DNA of 64,000 nt from an uncultured bacterium (GCA_949284715.1 CASDWH010000005.1:25452-89451), one strand, 5' to 3'; positions 16,580-25,943 are shown, counted from the first letter of the stretch. A program made the numbers and translations. The notes: generated by a model not told the origin, from the sequence alone.

Positions 16580-17065
16580 ATGAAGAGAACTAATAGATAT
16601 ATATTGCTGTTACTTATAATTATAGGATTAGCGGCACCGAATATTGCATTCTCAGAAACCGCTGTTTTAGACACACAGGAAACTCAGCAAGCTGTAGAAT
16701 TACCCAAAGCAGCTTATCCGGGTGCCGTTAACGTAAATCCTATTGATTTAGTTAAAAATCCTGAAAATTATATTAATAAAACAGTTGTAATGAACGGCAG
16801 GTTTGATAAATTTTCGACTGTGGGACTTGATTACCCGCCGGCTTTAAGAAAAATGGAAGATTATATCAGTTTTATGATATACAGGGATGATACTTTGCAT
16901 AATATTCCTTTATCAGAATTGAAATTATTTATGAAACGGGATGATGCTCAAAAGTTTATTGACCTTAAGGCGAAAGACAGTGTAAAAATTACCGGAAAAG
17001 TTTTTTCTGCTGCCCTTGGCGATCCGTGGGTCGATGTATTATCTCTTGAAATTATTAAGAAATAA
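16580..17065 (+). CDS. Secreted OB-fold-like protein of unknown function
   Basis: The 161-residue protein has a clear signal peptide (MKRTNR, hydrophobic core, cleavage probably after AFS, residue about 25). The mature part reads like a small beta-barrel of the OB type: NPENYINKTVVMNGRFDKF, then FMIYRDD, then DSVKITGKVFSAALGDPWVDVLSLEII. This matches a pattern I associate with periplasmic OB-like domains, but no ligand can be assigned. The ATG follows GAGGAG; a TACAAT box lies at 16552-16557. The GH57 gene starts 11 nt after its stop, so they are probably one transcript. Confidence 0.72.
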   Translation: MKRTNRYILLLLIIIGLAAPNIAFSETAVLDTQETQQAVELPKAAYPGAVNVNPIDLVKNPENYINKTVVMNGRFDKFSTVGLDYPPALRKMEDYISFMIYRDDTLHNIPLSELKLFMKRDDAQKFIDLKAKDSVKITGKVFSAALGDPWVDVLSLEIIKK

Positions 17066-17076
17066 CTGGAGTCTAT

Positions 17077-19584
17077 ATGCCAAAAAATGATGTGTTTTTG
17101 ACTATTCATGGTCACTTTTATCAGCCGCCGCGAGAAAATCCCTGGCTGGAAGCTATTGAGCTGCAAGAAAGCGCAGCTCCTTGCCACGATTGGAATGAAA
17201 GAGTTTGTAAGGAATGTTATAATCCGAATTCCGTTTCTAAAATTGTTGATAGCAAAAACCGTATACTTGATGTAGTTAATAATTATGAGTATATGAGTTT
17301 TAATTTCGGGCCTACACTTCTTTCCTGGATGGAGGAATACGCACCGCTTACATACGAGCGTATTATTAAAGCTGATATTACAAGTATAAAAAAACATAGC
17401 GGACACGGCAACGCGATTGCACAAGTATACAATCATATGATTATGCCGCTTGCTAATGAGAGGGACAAGCAGACTCAGGTAAAGTGGGGAATAAAAGATT
17501 TTGAATACCGCTTCGGCCGCCTTCCGGAAGGGATGTGGCTTGCTGAAACGGCGGTTGACGATGATACTTTAAGAGTTCTTGTTGAGAACGGAATAAAATT
17601 CACTATCTTATCACCATTTCAGGCTCAAAAAATCAAAAAAGAAGGGGATAAAGACTGGGTTGATGTAAGCTGGGGAAATATTGATCCGGCCCGCTCTTAC
17701 AGATATTATATAAAATCCGCTCCCGGTAAGTATATTGATTTATTTTTCTATGACGGTGCAATTTCCAGATCTGTTGCCTTTGATGAAATATTAAAAGATG
17801 GCAATAAATTTATCCGCCGCCTTACGGACGGTATTTCTGACCTGCGCGATTATCCTCAGCTTGTAAATATCGCAACTGACGGAGAAAGCTACGGACATCA
17901 TACTAAATTCGGCGATATGGGATTGTCCTATGTTTTTAAGTTAAAAGTTAAAGATGCAGGGTTTAAAGTTACAAATTACGGCGAATACTTAGAAAAATAC
18001 AAAAGCGACTGGGTTGTTGATATCAAGCCGGTTTCCTCATGGAGCTGTTTCCATGGTGTCGGGCGCTGGTGTGAGGACTGCGGATGCTCAACCGGAGGTC
18101 ACCCCGGTTGGAATCAAAAATGGCGTAAGCCTTTAAGAGATGCACTGGATTTCTTAAGAGATGAAACCGTTACTATATATAAAAATCACGCTAAAAAGTA
18201 TTTCAAAAATCCTAAAGATGCAAGAGAAAATTATATCAATGTAATTCTTGACCGCAGTGAAACTAATGTCAGGAAATTTCAGGAGGAATACTTCTTGCCT
18301 GAATTGGATTCTGATATGAAAGTCAAAGGTATGAAGCTTCTTGAAATACAACGTCATGCAATGCTTATGTATACAAGCTGCGGGTGGTTTTTCTCTGAAA
18401 TATCCGGGATTGAAACTGTTCAGATAATGAAATATGCAGCAAGAGTTTTACAACTGCTAAAAGTATTCAGTAAAAAGGATTTTGAAACACCATTTCTGGA
18501 AATATTATCTAATGCCAAAAGCAATATTCCCGAATTTGGCAACGGAAGAGATATTTTTGAAAAATTTGTAAGACCATCTGTTGTTACGCCCAAACAAATA
18601 GTTAGTTTATGGGCGGTATCTTCGATGTACCGTGATGTTGATGATGAAGAAATCGTGTACAGTTATAAAATTAAGCAAAATTCATATAAAAAGATATCTA
18701 AGGCTGATTCACAGCTTCTTATCGGGAATATTGAAATAGAATCCCAGATTACGCGTGAACGGCTAAATATGATTTTTGCGCTGCTGCAATTTTCTGACGG
18801 TGATTTTCACTGTGCAATTTCAGGTTATAATGATGATTTTACAGATATCAGAAAAGAACTCATTAAAACATATTTAACTTCTCCTGTTACAGAGATACTC
18901 AGAATGATTGATAAATATTTCGGAGAAGAATACTTTACTCTTAAAGATATCTTTATTGAAGCAAGGAAAAAACTTCTTGATACACTGTTAAAAGATAGGA
19001 TGGAAGCTTTTGCAAATACGTACGAAACATTGTATTCTGAAAGCAAAGGTTCAATTTATCAATTACAGTCATTAGGATTGGAGCCGCCTGTAGAGTTTAA
19101 ACTTGTAGCCCAGTATGTTCTTGCAAAACAGTTTAATGCATTGTTTGCAAATGATAAAAATCCATCATTTGAAGCAATTCAAAAAGCTATGGATATTAAC
19201 TTTGAAGCAAAACAGCTCGGTATTACTATAGATAAATCACCTACTAATAAGATTTTTTCAAAGAAAGTTGCCCAGAGTGTTGCAAGGCTTGCGTACTCGC
19301 TTGAAATCCAGCAGGCAGAGGCAACATTAGAACTTTTAAGCAGTATTGATGATTTAGAGCTGCAAGTTGATATTTCTGATGCACAGGGAACGTATTTTAG
19401 TAAAATAGTAAGTTCGTTTGATGAAATCTTATCCCATATTGATTATACTTTGGATAAAGATTTTATCAGTATGCTTTTTGAAGTTGGCAAGCGTTTGAAC
19501 ATTAATACTGAATTTTATGAACAAATGTTTAATAAGGCATTATTGAATGCTATTAATAGTGATACGGAGGAGGATAGTAAATGA
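17077..19584 (+). CDS. Family GH57 glycoside hydrolase with DUF3536-type C-terminus
   Basis: GH57 enzymes act on alpha-glucans (amylase, branching or transglycosylase activity) with a retaining mechanism. The 835-residue protein starts with the family's IHGHFYQPPRENPWLE. The probable nucleophile region PEGMWLAETAVD is at about 149-160, and the acid/base region IATDGESYGHH at about 263-273. A cysteine cluster (CEDCGCSTGGHPGW) lies near 330-343, followed by a long helical C-terminal region of the DUF3536 type. There is no signal peptide, so it is likely cytoplasmic and acts on glycogen or short glucans. It overlaps the following OmpH-like gene by 4 nt. A divergent GH77-like gene lies just beyond that. 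The exact activity cannot be read from the sequence. Confidence 0.9.
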   Translation: MPKNDVFLTIHGHFYQPPRENPWLEAIELQESAAPCHDWNERVCKECYNPNSVSKIVDSKNRILDVVNNYEYMSFNFGPTLLSWMEEYAPLTYERIIKADITSIKKHSGHGNAIAQVYNHMIMPLANERDKQTQVKWGIKDFEYRFGRLPEGMWLAETAVDDDTLRVLVENGIKFTILSPFQAQKIKKEGDKDWVDVSWGNIDPARSYRYYIKSAPGKYIDLFFYDGAISRSVAFDEILKDGNKFIRRLTDGISDLRDYPQLVNIATDGESYGHHTKFGDMGLSYVFKLKVKDAGFKVTNYGEYLEKYKSDWVVDIKPVSSWSCFHGVGRWCEDCGCSTGGHPGWNQKWRKPLRDALDFLRDETVTIYKNHAKKYFKNPKDARENYINVILDRSETNVRKFQEEYFLPELDSDMKVKGMKLLEIQRHAMLMYTSCGWFFSEISGIETVQIMKYAARVLQLLKVFSKKDFETPFLEILSNAKSNIPEFGNGRDIFEKFVRPSVVTPKQIVSLWAVSSMYRDVDDEEIVYSYKIKQNSYKKISKADSQLLIGNIEIESQITRERLNMIFALLQFSDGDFHCAISGYNDDFTDIRKELIKTYLTSPVTEILRMIDKYFGEEYFTLKDIFIEARKKLLDTLLKDRMEAFANTYETLYSESKGSIYQLQSLGLEPPVEFKLVAQYVLAKQFNALFANDKNPSFEAIQKAMDINFEAKQLGITIDKSPTNKIFSKKVAQSVARLAYSLEIQQAEATLELLSSIDDLELQVDISDAQGTYFSKIVSSFDEILSHIDYTLDKDFISMLFEVGKRLNINTEFYEQMFNKALLNAINSDTEEDSK

Positions 19585-20054
19585 AGAAAAGTTTAGCAAA
19601 GATATTTGTTGCATGTTTTGCTCTCGGGCTGGGTGTAGGCATAGGTTCCAATAATATGGCGCTTTCGGATATTCCGAGTAATTTTAGAGTTGCAGTTGTA
19701 GATGTAGCAAAGCTAGTATCAGAATCTAATCAGGTACAGGCATTAAAACAAGAACAGCTTAAAAACAAGGCAGAACTCGAAAAATATATTGCAACAGCAA
19801 GAGCTGATGTTGAAAAGCAGCCAACCGCTATTAAGAAAAAACAATTGACTGAACGCTATGATAAAGAACTCAATGCAAAACGTAAAACAATGCAAATGTC
19901 ATATAATCAAAAATTAAAGAAAATTGAGGATAATATTAATACTGTTATTGCGCAGAGAGCAAAAGCAGAAGGGTATAATTTGATTTTGTCAAAGAGTATG
20001 GTTTTGTTTGGCGGAATTGATATTACACCTTCAATAAGTCAGTATATAAGATAG
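19581..20054 (+). CDS. OmpH/Skp-family periplasmic chaperone-like protein
   Basis: The 157-residue protein has an N-terminal signal or anchor (about 1-28), then VAVVDVAKLVSESNQV, the beginning typical of OmpH/Skp proteins. A long helical hairpin follows (about 55-125) and a short C-terminal beta strand. Skp holds unfolded outer-membrane proteins in the periplasm, so the gene supports an outer membrane in this organism. The start ATG overlaps the GH57 stop codon (4 nt), behind GGAGGA. Its terminator lies inside the convergent gene. Confidence 0.85.
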   Translation: MKKSLAKIFVACFALGLGVGIGSNNMALSDIPSNFRVAVVDVAKLVSESNQVQALKQEQLKNKAELEKYIATARADVEKQPTAIKKKQLTERYDKELNAKRKTMQMSYNQKLKKIEDNINTVIAQRAKAEGYNLILSKSMVLFGGIDITPSISQYIR

Positions 20055-20060
20055 GTTGTA

Positions 20061-22109
20061 TTACTTAACTTTATTTACAGCCGTCGTTTTATCAGGCGGC
20101 TGTTTTTTATTATAAACAATTCCAGCGATGCAAAGTCCTGCAAATAATATTATTCCGCATCCGATTGCTAAATATTTTTTTATATTAGATTTTTGCGGCT
20201 CAGGCTCCATTATTATTTGTTTGAATTTTTGAATTTTTTTAAAAAGCTCAGGGTAACGTGTATCAAGTCCGAGAGATACGAACCGTTTCTCATATATATC
20301 AAACATATTTATTCCAAAACCTTTTGATACAGCCTGAGTATATTCCTCAATATAATTTGCACCAATCCTGTATCTGTAATTTTCGTACCCGTTCAAATCC
20401 TGTGCATCAAAAACATTTGTTCTTCCAAGTACATCCATAAAATAAAACATAGAGTTTTTACCTGCAAACGCTTCCGCTGCTTTTACTTTAGCAAATTCAG
20501 AAGGATTGTTTAAGAGTGTTTCGTATGGAATATTGTACTTTTTGGAAAGAATTTCTGCCTGTATCTTTTTTTTGTTCCATAAATCAATGTACTTTTCGAT
20601 ATGAAACTTATAACTATTTTCATCACTTTTAAGAATATTAATATCTCCGCCGAAGGTTTGGGAGAGGATATTAATACTTTCATCTTTTGACAGTTTGCTA
20701 AAATCAATATTTTTAATATTTGCAAAATTCTTAAGCGGGAGGACATCCTGATTACCGAGTCCTGCTATAAGCGACTCTTTAGCAAAATTCTGGTAGTTTA
20801 CAAATCCTGCTGTATATCCCCAATCATGGCTCATATACTGCATTGAATATACTTTTGTTCGATTTTGTATATAGGTTTTGTTATATTTATTGAGCGGAAA
20901 GTCTTTCCCATCAGCTTCAAATTCATAAATCAGGTTTTGGGGGGTGTAATTATCTCCCATAACTTTTTTTACTGTTTCTTCTATTCGTTTTAAAAGTGCA
21001 TCAGTATATAACGCCCTGTGTTCCACCTGACCTGTTGTATGCTCAGTTATAGCAGGATGCAAATAGGCCCATGCTACGTCAAAACGTATATTTCCGTCAT
21101 ATCTTTTTGCAAAAAGTTCTGTTTTTCTTTCAAGTAACTTAGATGCCGGAGAATTCGGGTCAAGAATTGTATCATAATCCAGAGCAGGAAGCCCCCATCC
21201 AATTGTTTTATCTTTCATAAAAGCTTTTGGAAATGCAAATAACTCGGATTCGCTAAAACCGATTAACTGGTCGCCGGTAAGTGTTAATCCCATATTTTTT
21301 AATGCTGCCCTGGCTTCTTTTAAGAATTTTTCAGCAAAATATTCTTTAAATTTATAAAAAGAAATTTGATTGGAGTATTTTATACGCAGTTCTGAAAGCA
21401 GCTTATTTCTTTTATCGGAATCAAAATCAGGGTTATAAAGATTTTGTTCAAGAGTATTCCAGTGTTTTAAAGTTTTTTTGTTTTTTATAAGTAACTGCTG
21501 GTATAAAGCAAAAGGCTCAAGCCAGTCGTTGTTGTTTTTAGAAAATTCAGTGAACTCTTTTTTAAGTATAGAACCATCAGGTAAATTTTTAAAACGTTCA
21601 AATGCTTTCATCAACATTTTTTCATTTTGTGTATCAAAATGCAAAATATTTTCCCAATTAAGAAGCTTATTTTTATCAGGCGCTGTGTTTTTTTCTACTA
21701 TTGACTGTACTTCTTTTAATGTTAACAGCTTTCCGTATTCAGGTTTTACAAGTTCTGCCGGCGGTATTAAGTGTGAACCAAGAGAAAGCGCTGTTGCAGA
21801 GTATGGACAGCAAAATCTGTTTTTTTTACCGATATAGTATTCTCCTTGCGGGTGGACTTCTACAGTATTTATTCCAAGCAGTGTTTTCATTTCTTTTAAA
21901 AATTTAAGTCCTGTTTTACTGAATAAATATCCTATACCTGTGTCTAGTTCTGCTTCAACCGGCAGACAGGGATCGTGCAGAATGAGGATATTTTTCCCGT
22001 TATGTCCTGCAAGATTTTGTATATATGGATGAAGCTTGTTTACTTCCTTTCCTTCACTCTTTGTTAATCGTCTTTGGAATGCAATATTTCGGGTGTACTC
22101 AATACGCAT
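20061..22109 (-). CDS. Divergent, C-terminally membrane-anchored GH77 (4-alpha-glucanotransferase-like) protein
   Basis: At first sight unknown, but the order of motifs follows MalQ/amylomaltase (GH77): GIGYLFSKTGLKFL; SPYS-like CPYSATALSLG (101-111); WLEPFALYQQL (196-206); LTGDQLIGFSESELFAFP (277-294) and WGLP (305-308); RFD with D344 in the nucleophile position; YEFEA with E396 or E398 near the acid/base position; SHD with D429 in the position of HDN; and finally MDVLGRTNVFDAQ...YENYRYR (558-581), where MalQ has QDxLG, RMNxPGT and NWxWR. The PGT loop is changed. A single hydrophobic helix at about 646-664 precedes a basic tail, so the protein may be membrane-anchored by its C-terminus. There is no signal peptide. 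Activity may be altered; the family link is inferred from motif order. Confidence 0.75.
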   Translation of the reverse strand: MRIEYTRNIAFQRRLTKSEGKEVNKLHPYIQNLAGHNGKNILILHDPCLPVEAELDTGIGYLFSKTGLKFLKEMKTLLGINTVEVHPQGEYYIGKKNRFCCPYSATALSLGSHLIPPAELVKPEYGKLLTLKEVQSIVEKNTAPDKNKLLNWENILHFDTQNEKMLMKAFERFKNLPDGSILKKEFTEFSKNNNDWLEPFALYQQLLIKNKKTLKHWNTLEQNLYNPDFDSDKRNKLLSELRIKYSNQISFYKFKEYFAEKFLKEARAALKNMGLTLTGDQLIGFSESELFAFPKAFMKDKTIGWGLPALDYDTILDPNSPASKLLERKTELFAKRYDGNIRFDVAWAYLHPAITEHTTGQVEHRALYTDALLKRIEETVKKVMGDNYTPQNLIYEFEADGKDFPLNKYNKTYIQNRTKVYSMQYMSHDWGYTAGFVNYQNFAKESLIAGLGNQDVLPLKNFANIKNIDFSKLSKDESINILSQTFGGDINILKSDENSYKFHIEKYIDLWNKKKIQAEILSKKYNIPYETLLNNPSEFAKVKAAEAFAGKNSMFYFMDVLGRTNVFDAQDLNGYENYRYRIGANYIEEYTQAVSKGFGINMFDIYEKRFVSLGLDTRYPELFKKIQKFKQIIMEPEPQKSNIKKYLAIGCGIILFAGLCIAGIVYNKKQPPDKTTAVNKVK
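20077..20108 (+). terminator. Terminator of the OmpH-like gene inside the opposing coding region
   Basis: ACAGCCG / CGGCTGT with a 13-nt loop and six T's on the plus strand. It lies within the last codons of the GH77-like gene on the other strand. Confidence 0.7.
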
Positions 22110-22236
22110 ACGAACTCCTGATATATTAATATTATAAAATGTTTTTTTTTGCTATTTAGCGTGTTTTTTGTTACATATTGAAACATTTTTATATAAATTG
22201 CGTCAATATAAATGTAGGAATTATGGAGGATAGTAT

Positions 22237-23175
22237 ATGGGATTTCCTATGAAAAGAGATAAGGATGAGTACATTTTTGATAATGAATTTGAAACTGTTG
22301 ATGAAGAAGTGAAAACATTTAGCTCTGTGCAGGATTCGGATGATTTGCTCCAAATGTATTTAAAAGATGTCGGGCGTACAAAAATGCTTTTGCCGGATGA
22401 AGAACTCAGATTGGGTAAGTTAATAAAAGAGGGGATAGGCAAAGAAAAAGAAATTGCAAAAAATAAATTAGTCAGTGCAAATTTGCGGCTGGTTGTTAGT
22501 ATTGCAAAGAAATATACTGGACACGGTGTACTATTTATGGACTTGGTACAGGAGGGCGGGCTTGGTTTAATCAGAGCAGCCGAAAAATATGATTACCGCA
22601 AAGGGTATAAATTTTCCACTTATGCAACATGGTGGATTAAGCAAACTATAGTCAGAGCCATTTCTAATACTTCTAAACTGATAAGAATACCTGTTCATAT
22701 GCAGGATAAGATGAGAAAATATAAGAGAGCTTTTTCAAAATTTACTTTTTTGCACGGCCGTGAGCCGACCGAAGATGAAATGGTTGTGTTAACAGGATTT
22801 GATAAGAAAAAAATCAAACTTATTAATGCCGCTCTTACTAAAGATCCAATCAGCCTTGATGCTCCGATTACAGAGGACTTGTCTGTAGAAGATTATATTA
22901 TTGATACATCTTACAGTGCGCCGGAAAAAATCACATCAGATAAAATGCTTGGTGAAAGTATGGGGGAATTGATGAGTTATTTGACAGAAAGAGAGAAAGA
23001 AATTCTGACATGCCGGTTCGGGATAAATAATGAGGATTATAAAACATTAGAGCAGATAGGGCAGAATCTCGGGTTTTCTAAAGAGCGTATAAGACAACTG
23101 GAAACCGCAGCATTGGAAAAACTCAGGAAAAAAGAAGAATTACAGCACTTTAAGGATTATATCAGAGGGGATTAA
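22237..23175 (+). CDS. RNA polymerase sigma factor, sigma-70 family (RpoD/SigA type)
   Basis: The 312-residue protein contains region 1.2 (LLQMYLKDVGR, about 34-44) and region 2 with the core-binding and -10 recognition helices (LRLVVSIAKKYTG, LVQEGGLGLIRAAEKYDYRKGYKFSTYATWWIKQTIVRAI). It also has region 3 (RIPVHM onward) and region 4 with the -35 helix-turn-helix (LGFSKERIRQLE). Region 1.1 is absent and the N-terminus is short, so it could be the primary factor of this lineage or a group-2 alternative, as in cyanobacteria. The segment QEGGLGLI differs from the usual QEGNIGLM. Start ATG follows GGAGGA. Confidence 0.93.
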   Translation: MGFPMKRDKDEYIFDNEFETVDEEVKTFSSVQDSDDLLQMYLKDVGRTKMLLPDEELRLGKLIKEGIGKEKEIAKNKLVSANLRLVVSIAKKYTGHGVLFMDLVQEGGLGLIRAAEKYDYRKGYKFSTYATWWIKQTIVRAISNTSKLIRIPVHMQDKMRKYKRAFSKFTFLHGREPTEDEMVVLTGFDKKKIKLINAALTKDPISLDAPITEDLSVEDYIIDTSYSAPEKITSDKMLGESMGELMSYLTEREKEILTCRFGINNEDYKTLEQIGQNLGFSKERIRQLETAALEKLRKKEELQHFKDYIRGD

Positions 23176-23180
23176 AACAA

Positions 23181-23213
23181 AAAACGAGAGCGGATAAATT
23201 CTGCTCTCGTTTT
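23181..23213. terminator. Bidirectional terminator
   Basis: AAAACGAGAGC / GCTCTCGTTTT, an 11-bp perfect stem between the convergent sigma-factor and FtsL-like genes. Confidence 0.85.
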
Positions 23214-23232
23214 CTATATTGGTAATCTTGAA

Positions 23233-23724
23233 TTAGTAACCAACCGACCACTTAAAGATTTTGGAGGATTTTTTGCGCTCCTGCGGCGCAATGTCGACGG
23301 AAACCTCAGGGGTTTCAATAACCATATCAGCTTTTTGTAAAAAATTATTTTTTTGCATTGTAGCATCAACATTATTAAATGATTTAAGCCTGTCGAGATT
23401 ATTTTGCAGCTCAGTATTTTCATCGTTAAGCATAATAGTCTGCCTGCTCAATTCATTTAATTTAAGTTCTGTTGCAAGAACGAAATAATAGCTGGCAAAA
23501 GACAAGATAACAATCAAGCCTAATAATATACAAAGTGTAGTATTAATTTTTTTAATGGCCATATCTCTGACAAAATTCTCCTTTGGAAAATATCCTTCAA
23601 TAACGCGGTTGAAATCAGGTTTAACTAACGGATTATCAATATAATCTTTTTTAGTTTTTAAGCTGTCACCCCTGCGTGTAGTGTTTTGTGCATAATAATC
23701 GTTATTAGCAAGTGATTGAGCCAA
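23233..23724 (-). CDS. FtsL-like single-pass cell-division protein
   Basis: The 163-residue protein has a cytoplasmic N-terminus of about 60 residues, one membrane helix (about 62-82, TTLCILLGLIVILSFASYYF) and an extracytoplasmic leucine-zipper-like coiled coil (about 88-115). This is FtsL topology, although the cytoplasmic part is longer than in E. coli. The position supports it: it starts 4 nt after rsmH, where ftsL lies in most division clusters. Here the cluster stops after this gene; ftsI and the mur genes do not follow. Sequence conservation in FtsL is low, so the call relies on topology and neighbours. Confidence 0.72.
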   Translation of the reverse strand: MAQSLANNDYYAQNTTRRGDSLKTKKDYIDNPLVKPDFNRVIEGYFPKENFVRDMAIKKINTTLCILLGLIVILSFASYYFVLATELKLNELSRQTIMLNDENTELQNNLDRLKSFNNVDATMQKNNFLQKADMVIETPEVSVDIAPQERKKSSKIFKWSVGY

Positions 23725-23728
23725 TGGA

Positions 23729-24664
23729 CTACCCCCATACTCTGATACATTTCGCCGCTCTGAGCTTAGCGCTGCGGGAGGGCGGATTAACCCTTATCTC
23801 CTCATCTGTAGGGAAAACCGGCTTTCTGGTAATCAATTCTATTCTGGGAGGTTTGCAATTACATATCAAATTATTGCATCTGCACTTTTGTGACTCTCTT
23901 TTTAGAATTGTTTTAACCTGCCTATCCTCTAAAGAATGGAAACTTATTACTGAAATTATACCACCGACATCTAATAAATCCAAGACTTCGTTAAGAATTG
24001 TATTAATATTTTTTAACTCATGGTTAACTTCGATTCTGACAGCTTGAAATACGCGTGTCGCGGGGTGTATGCGGGACTTTGTTTTGGGAACTGCGTTTAT
24101 TATAAGATTTGATAGTTCTAGGGTAGTTTTAATAGTGGCTTTTTTCCGTTCTTCTACTATTTTTTTTGCTATTCTTTTAGAAAAATGTTCTTCTCCGTAT
24201 TCTGAAAATATTTTTACAAGTTCTTCTTCTTTGTAATGATTAATTACATCGTAGGCTGAAAAATCCGAGGAGGTGTCAAAACGCATATCAAGCGGCGCAT
24301 CTTTTGAAAAGGAAAAACCTCTTTGCGCGGTTGTTAACTGATGATATGATGCGCCTAAATCTAATAGAACACCGCCGTCAATACGTTTTATACCAAGCTC
24401 TTGCAGGACATTGCGCAAATTTGTGTAAGAGGATTTTACAATTGTTAGATTCGTATAGTCTTTAAGACGTTCTTTGGCGGCACTTATTGCATCATCATCT
24501 ATATCAAAAGCGATAAGCCTGCCTGATGGTGAAATTCTTTGTAAAATATATTCACTGTGGCCACCGCCGCCCAGAGTGCAGTCAACATAAATTTTGCCGG
24601 GCTGCGGATTCATAATATCTACCGCTTCTTTTTTCATAACTGTATAGTGAACAAAATCGGACAT
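23729..24664 (-). CDS. rsmH: 16S rRNA (cytosine-1402-N4)-methyltransferase RsmH
   Basis: Methylates N4 of C1402 of 16S rRNA in the decoding centre, using S-adenosylmethionine. The 311-residue protein begins with HYTVMKKEAVDIM and has the SAM-binding motif YVDCTLGGGGHSEYIL (about 27-42). It then shows GVLLDLGASYHQL, RGFSFSKDAPLDMRFD, RVFQAVRIEVNHEL and the closing ISFHSLEDRQVK. All motifs of the MraW family are intact. It abuts the preceding PLP-enzyme gene with no gap and is followed by the FtsL-like gene. Confidence 0.97.
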   Translation of the reverse strand: MSDFVHYTVMKKEAVDIMNPQPGKIYVDCTLGGGGHSEYILQRISPSGRLIAFDIDDDAISAAKERLKDYTNLTIVKSSYTNLRNVLQELGIKRIDGGVLLDLGASYHQLTTAQRGFSFSKDAPLDMRFDTSSDFSAYDVINHYKEEELVKIFSEYGEEHFSKRIAKKIVEERKKATIKTTLELSNLIINAVPKTKSRIHPATRVFQAVRIEVNHELKNINTILNEVLDLLDVGGIISVISFHSLEDRQVKTILKRESQKCRCNNLICNCKPPRIELITRKPVFPTDEEIRVNPPSRSAKLRAAKCIRVWG

Positions 24665-25879
24665 TTACACCCCTTCTAAGATACCTTCCAGTACAAGTTT
24701 TATATGCGCGTAATTTAAACCGCCCTGCATGTATGCGGCAAATGGCGGGCGTAATGGGCCGTCAGCAGAAAGTTCTATTGTTGAACCTTCAATAAAGGTA
24801 CCTCCGGCCATTATAACTTTGTCCTCGTAACCCGGAACATCATCAGGAATCGGTGTGACATAGGAATTTACCGGAGAGAGAGCCTGAATTGTTCTACAAA
24901 AATGTTCAAGCGGCTCCTGTTTATCAAAGATAATTGTTTGTATAATATCAGTTCTGAGTTCGTCGTGACGCGGTGTGGATTTGTATCCGATATCTTCAAA
25001 GACTTTGCTGGCAAGAATTGCACCTTTTACGGCATCCGCAACAACAGAAGGAGCCATAAATAAGCCTTGAAAAATCAACCTGTGCTGATTTAACATTGCA
25101 CCGCCTTCTGCACCTATGCCGGGTGCTGTAAGCGCCATCGCTGCCTGTTCTACAAATTCCTGTTTACCAGCAATATACCCGCCTGTTTCAACGATGCCGC
25201 CTCCGGGGTTTTTAATAAGCGAACCTGCAATAATATCTGCACCTGCTTCAAGCGGCTCGTATTTTTCTACAAATTCCCCGTAACAGTTGTCTACAAAACA
25301 TATACAATTAGGATTTTTAGTTTTTACTATATCTACAATACGTTTAATTGTACTTATATTTAACGATTTTCTTGTTGAATATCCTCTTGACCGCTGGATT
25401 TCTACCATTGTCACTGTTGAATCTATTGTTTGTTCGAGTTTTTCAAAATCAATTTCTTCATTATCGGTAAGCGGAATTTCTTCATATAATACCCCGTGAC
25501 CGATAAGGGATTCGCGCTTGCCGCCGGTTATACCGATTACTTCCTGCATTGTGTCGTATGGCGCTCCGGCCACCGATACAAGCTTGTCGCCGTATCTGAG
25601 ATTGCCAAACAGCACACATGAAAGAGCATGGGTTCCGGACACAAAATGATTTCTTGCAATAGCGGCTTCTGCTTTAAAAACCTGTGCAAACACTTTATCC
25701 AGCACTTCTTTACCGACATCGTCATGTCCGTATCCTGATACCGTGTAAAAGTGTTCCGGCGCCACTTTGTTGTCAATAAATGCCTGTAAAACTTTTTTCT
25801 GGTTATAATCTCTTATATCATCGACGTACTCAAATTCTTTTACCAATGCTTTTTCGGCTAATTTTAAATCGTATTTCAT
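24665..25879 (-). CDS. PLP-dependent methionine gamma-lyase-family protein
   Basis: A 404-residue protein of the fold-type-I family often annotated as methionine gamma-lyase or aluminium-resistance protein, found in many Firmicutes and cyanobacteria. Visible features are HFVSGTHAL near the N-terminus, CFVDNCYGEFVE (the Asp that contacts the pyridine nitrogen), GSLIKNPGGGI with the likely PLP lysine, and TAPGIGAEGG. The start is ATG at 25879, 5 nt after GGGAGGGG; the longer in-frame reading to 25912 lacks a ribosome-binding site. The true substrate of the family is not firmly established. It is transcribed ahead of rsmH with no intergenic gap. Confidence 0.88.
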   Translation of the reverse strand: MKYDLKLAEKALVKEFEYVDDIRDYNQKKVLQAFIDNKVAPEHFYTVSGYGHDDVGKEVLDKVFAQVFKAEAAIARNHFVSGTHALSCVLFGNLRYGDKLVSVAGAPYDTMQEVIGITGGKRESLIGHGVLYEEIPLTDNEEIDFEKLEQTIDSTVTMVEIQRSRGYSTRKSLNISTIKRIVDIVKTKNPNCICFVDNCYGEFVEKYEPLEAGADIIAGSLIKNPGGGIVETGGYIAGKQEFVEQAAMALTAPGIGAEGGAMLNQHRLIFQGLFMAPSVVADAVKGAILASKVFEDIGYKSTPRHDELRTDIIQTIIFDKQEPLEHFCRTIQALSPVNSYVTPIPDDVPGYEDKVIMAGGTFIEGSTIELSADGPLRPPFAAYMQGGLNYAHIKLVLEGILEGV

Positions 25880-25910
25880 ATCCCCTCCCTTATAATAATA
25901 ACAAAAATAC

Positions 25911-25943
25911 AAAAAAAAGCGTACCTGAATAAATCCAAGTACG
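25911..25943 (-). terminator. Terminator after the 241-residue gene
   Basis: On the minus strand, CGTACTTG / CAGGTACG with an 8-nt loop is followed by eight T's. Confidence 0.8.
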
